From FEN-1139 sp038207155 (GTDB taxonomy: Bacteria; Myxococcota_A; Polyangia; Polyangiales; Polyangiaceae): DNA of 64,000 nucleotides. The notes under the pieces were generated by a model, which saw nothing but the letters and a program-made list of their open reading frames with translations, did no database searches and had not been told where the DNA came from. This document shows positions 61,733-64,000 of the stretch, one piece after another. Positions within the stretch are counted from its first letter, which is position 1, and every line of letters starts with the position of its first letter. The stretch spans positions 1-64,000 of the forward strand of contig JBBRAB010000011.1 in NCBI GenBank assembly GCA_038207155.1, written 5' to 3'. The translations under genes and the position numbers were made by a program.

Positions 61733-62814
61733 GTCGCTAGGACCTCCGCAAGCGCGGCCAATAGTCGGTCGTTTTCCCGCTCAAGACCGAGCGTGATGCG
61801 CAGACAGCTGGGCAGTCCCCCCACAGGACGGACGATCACCCCGCGGAGCAACAGTGCGTCGTAAAGCGGGCGACTCGGACGATGGATATCGACGAAGATG
61901 AAGTTGGCCTGGCTCGGGACCACCGTCATCCCGAGCCCAGCGAGGGCCGCACCAACGCGCCAACGCTCGCGCTGGTTGAGCTCCTGGCTGGCGCGCACAT
62001 GCGCCTCGTCCTCGAGCGCAGCCAGAGCTCCAACCTGACCGAGCGTGCCCACATTGAAGGGAGCCCGCACGCGGTTCATGTAGTCGATGATGTCGGCTGG
62101 TCCGAGCGCGTAGCCCACGCGCAGAGCCGCCAGGCCGTAAATCTTCGAGAAAGTACGCAGGACCACCAGTCGTTCACGCAGCCCACGAAGTTCAAGCGCC
62201 GAGACGAAATCCGGCGCGTCCGCATACTCGGTATACGCCTCGTCGATCGCCACGATCACCGACGGCGGCACCTCCCGTAAGCACTGCTCCAGCGCCGCGC
62301 GCGGAACATAGGTGCCGGTGGGGTTATTCGGGTTCGCAATGAACAGCAGCTTGGTCTGTGGGGTAACCGCCGCGATCATCGCTGGGATGTCAAAAACGTA
62401 ATCTCGCAGCGGCACCGCGGTAAAATCAACACCATGCGCCAGGCAGGCCAGGCGATAGACGACGAACGAGGGCTCGCCAAACACGACATGCTCGCCGGGC
62501 CCCACGAAGGTCCGCACGAGCAGCTCCAGTAGCTCATTGGAGCCATTGCCTTGGAGCACCTGGGCCGCGGACATCCCATGGCGCGCCGCAAGCCGACTGC
62601 GGAGCTCCCAGGCCGCCGCATCCGGGTAGCGATGCAGACCCGAAAGTGCGGCCGAGACGGCCTCCAGGGCTCGCGGACTCGGTCCGAGCGGGTTTTCGTT
62701 GGACGCGAGCTTAACGGCGTCGGTCACCCCGAGCTCGCGAGCCAATTCTTCGATCGGCTTACCAGCTTCGTAGGGTTTGAGCTGCTCGATGGATGACGAG
62801 ACCAGATTTGTCAC
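61729..62814 (-). CDS. hisC: Histidinol-phosphate aminotransferase
   Basis: A 361-residue PLP aminotransferase of fold type I. SNENPLGPSP near the start, GNGSNELLELLVRTF, FIANPNNPTGTYVP, VAIDEAYTEYAD and RTFSKIYGLAALRVGYALG with the PLP Lys in SK. It converts imidazole-acetol phosphate to histidinol phosphate; Phe/Tyr aminotransferase activity is also possible since it sits in an aro unit. Coupled to the following lipoprotein. Confidence 0.93.
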   Translation of the reverse strand: MTNLVSSSIEQLKPYEAGKPIEELARELGVTDAVKLASNENPLGPSPRALEAVSAALSGLHRYPDAAAWELRSRLAARHGMSAAQVLQGNGSNELLELLVRTFVGPGEHVVFGEPSFVVYRLACLAHGVDFTAVPLRDYVFDIPAMIAAVTPQTKLLFIANPNNPTGTYVPRAALEQCLREVPPSVIVAIDEAYTEYADAPDFVSALELRGLRERLVVLRTFSKIYGLAALRVGYALGPADIIDYMNRVRAPFNVGTLGQVGALAALEDEAHVRASQELNQRERWRVGAALAGLGMTVVPSQANFIFVDIHRPSRPLYDALLLRGVIVRPVGGLPSCLRITLGLERENDRLLAALAEVLAT

Positions 62815-62868
62815 AGCCCGGGGTTAGTACCATAGGGCCGCGCGACTTGTGTCATTCCTGCCGCAAAC

Positions 62869-63198
62869 TCAGTGGGCTGCCGGGCAGGCGCTCGTTCCAC
62901 AAGCCGCGGACGCGCAACCCTCGGGTGCGGAGCTCGGCGTTGAGCTCGGCGCTGCGCTCGGCGTCGACTCGCTGGGCGGCGGGGCTGTCTTGCCAGCGCC
63001 TGAGCCCTTGCCGCCCGACGATGAGTAGAGATCCGAGTACCAGCCTCCCCCCTTCAGAATGAAGCCCTGCCCTCCCGAAATCTGGCGTTTGGCGGTCGCG
63101 CTGGCACAGGCGGGGCAATCGGTGAGCGGAGCTTCGCTGATGCGCTGCTCGGCCTCCCAGGCATGGCCACAAGCGGTACAAACGTAGTCGTAGGTCAT
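62869..63198 (-). CDS. FmdB-family zinc ribbon protein
   Basis: A 109-residue protein from ATG 63198. The N-terminal zinc ribbon is MTYDYVCTACGHAWEAEQR followed by DCPACASATAKRQ: two CxxC pairs. Then SGGQGFILKGGGWYSDLY, the FmdB motif, and an Ala/Ser/Pro-rich tail ending in a second Cys-rich stretch (EGCASAACGTSACPAAH). A longer open frame upstream (to 63585) is not coding. It lies 54 bases before hisC. Role unknown; often annotated as putative regulatory protein FmdB. Confidence 0.87.
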   Translation of the reverse strand: MTYDYVCTACGHAWEAEQRISEAPLTDCPACASATAKRQISGGQGFILKGGGWYSDLYSSSGGKGSGAGKTAPPPSESTPSAAPSSTPSSAPEGCASAACGTSACPAAH

Positions 63199-63886
63199 CG
63201 GGGTCACTCTCTTCGGGGAAGACGCACGAGGTGTTTTCGTCGTCGGAGGTCCTCTGTCAACCCCGATCAGCGAATCAATGCGTCTTGTTGTGTAGAGCCG
63301 GCGCGGTTCCGGATGGGTTCGTTCGTCGGAATCGCGCCCTCGCTGACGCAAGCGAGCCACACGGTCGGGTTCGAGCGCAGTACGGCAAACACGACGTGAC
63401 CGGGGAGCGGAAAAGAACGACGGCGAAGTCCATTCGCGCACCGGCGTGAGCGCGCAGTACTGCGCGGATGACGGGACCTCTGCCGTGCAGGGGTACATTC
63501 GTTCAGGCCGGTTTGACCCTCGACCGCTCCCCGGCCCTTCCAGAAGAACCAAAACCAGCCATCCGACTCGATGGCCAAACCTCAAGTAGTTCCGAGGTAT
63601 TTTCCTAAGTGACTCCGGACACTTCCACCGCTACTGACCCTAGTTCAGCAGATTACAAGCCAGGTCAGCTGTTCGCATGCTTCATCTGATACTTGAACTT
63701 CGGCCCGCTGACCCTCATTTTCCCCCTTGTCGCGCCTCAGACCACCGCGTACAAGTGTGCAGCTACGAGTGACGGCGCGTGACCATACATCACGTGCGAC
63801 AGGTTCTCCCTCTGGACTGGACGGATGGGAGATCCTCGGGGAGACTGGTCGTTCAGCCGCCTCGTCGGGTCAGTAAGGACATCACG
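63199..63886. other. Intergenic gap before smc, 688 bases
   Basis: A divergent gap. It contains the 135-nt region 63400-63534 closed by an 11-bp inverted repeat, an AT-richer part at 63590-63750 with possible promoter sequences, and a GC-rich stretch before smc. No open frame here looks coding, although frames exist by chance. Confidence 0.4.
63400..63534. ncRNA. Candidate structured element closed by an 11-bp stem
   Basis: CCGGGGAGCGG (63400-63410) is a perfect inverted repeat of CCGCTCCCCGG (63524-63534). The enclosed 113 bases contain GCGCAGTACTGCGC (self-complementary) and no good reading frame. Could be a small RNA of either strand or a leader element. No known RNA family (6S, SRP, RNase P, tmRNA) is recognised in it. 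Confidence 0.25.
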
Positions 63887-64000
63887 ATGCACATCAAGAC
63901 GCTGGAAATCTGCGGATTCAAGTCCTTCGTCGATCGCACGGTGATCCACTTCGATCACGACGTCATTGGCATCGTGGGCCCGAACGGCTGCGGCAAGTCG
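63887..64000 (+). CDS. smc: Chromosome segregation protein SMC, N-terminus only
   Basis: 38 residues from ATG 63887 to the right edge. The start MHIKTLEICGFKSFVDRTV and the Walker A GPNGCGKS are the typical SMC head sequence. The coiled-coil, hinge and C-terminal half lie outside the window. SMC compacts and separates chromosomes with ScpA and ScpB. A CAGTAAGGA site at 63871-63879 sits seven bases ahead as ribosome site. Confidence 0.9.
   Translation, partial: MHIKTLEICGFKSFVDRTVIHFDHDVIGIVGPNGCGKS

Noticed and set aside
63267..63578. Minus-strand frame upstream of the FmdB-like start
   Set aside because: Arg-rich, no motif; ATG 63198 gives the family N-terminus.

Overview
The window is GC-rich chromosomal DNA of a Gram-negative bacterium that most resembles Myxococcota of the Polyangia/Sorangiineae type. 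This is an inference. It rests on many lipoproteins with a lipobox, a Ser/Thr kinase fused to a WD40-like propeller, a soluble poly-HAMP chemoreceptor, a GldA/GldF/GldG-like ABC system, a possible DUF2378-type protein and frequent GTG starts with ATGA-coupled genes. I see no IS element, prophage, plasmid or CRISPR array. The DNA looks like vertically inherited core genome with lineage-specific envelope genes between.

Layout. 1-1021 is the 5' part of a lipoprotein gene, probably an L,D-transpeptidase, running off the left edge. It is followed by a 478-base gap holding three consecutive stem-loops, two with C-rich (minus strand) loops. 1500-6369 (+) holds a membrane protein, a heptad-repeat secreted protein coupled to a small lipoprotein, and two tandem alkaline-phosphatase-superfamily lipoproteins with Thr at the nucleophile position. 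6410-11008 (-) is a tightly overlapping ABC operon (ATPase, permease, GldG-like protein, DUF4340-like protein). 11077-16437 carries queG, unknown envelope proteins, cutA coupled to an undersized membrane-protein gene, a two-ACT-domain regulator, and a Nudix-SDR pair. 16751-22217 holds purL and a convergent phosphohexomutase with a shared terminator.

22332-31233 contains a GH16 lipoprotein with a reading-frame break, an FAD monooxygenase/TlpA pair, a PhzF-like protein, pgk with a good intrinsic terminator, a GGDEF diguanylate cyclase, a hemerythrin-like protein, a lipoprotein and tRNA-Glu(TTC). 31283-42307 holds a GT-C-like membrane protein, DUF1345, the signalling operon MCP / Cys-rich mini-protein / GAF protein, a CPBP protease, an ECF-like sigma factor with a coupled membrane partner, and several envelope proteins of unknown role. 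42477-52493 holds the kinase-propeller, ddl, a PP2C phosphatase, and a FIST protein next to an apparently lone FlhA/SctV-family export gate.

52702-62869 ends in a housekeeping series on the minus strand: fmdB-like, hisC, lipoprotein, aroA, cmk, lipoprotein, rpsA. Four-base ATGA overlaps join hisC to the first lipoprotein, aroA to cmk, and cmk to the second lipoprotein. The two lipoproteins look like distant paralogues. A 688-base gap containing a 135-nt region closed by a perfect inverted repeat precedes the start of smc at the right edge.

The best candidates for something undescribed are the C-rich-loop stem-loops at 1112-1252, the Thr-type lipoprotein pair, the Cys-rich mini-protein in the chemoreceptor operon, the FIST/export-gate pair, and the lipoproteins embedded in the aroA-cmk-rpsA series. 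All are inference from one sequence without searches.
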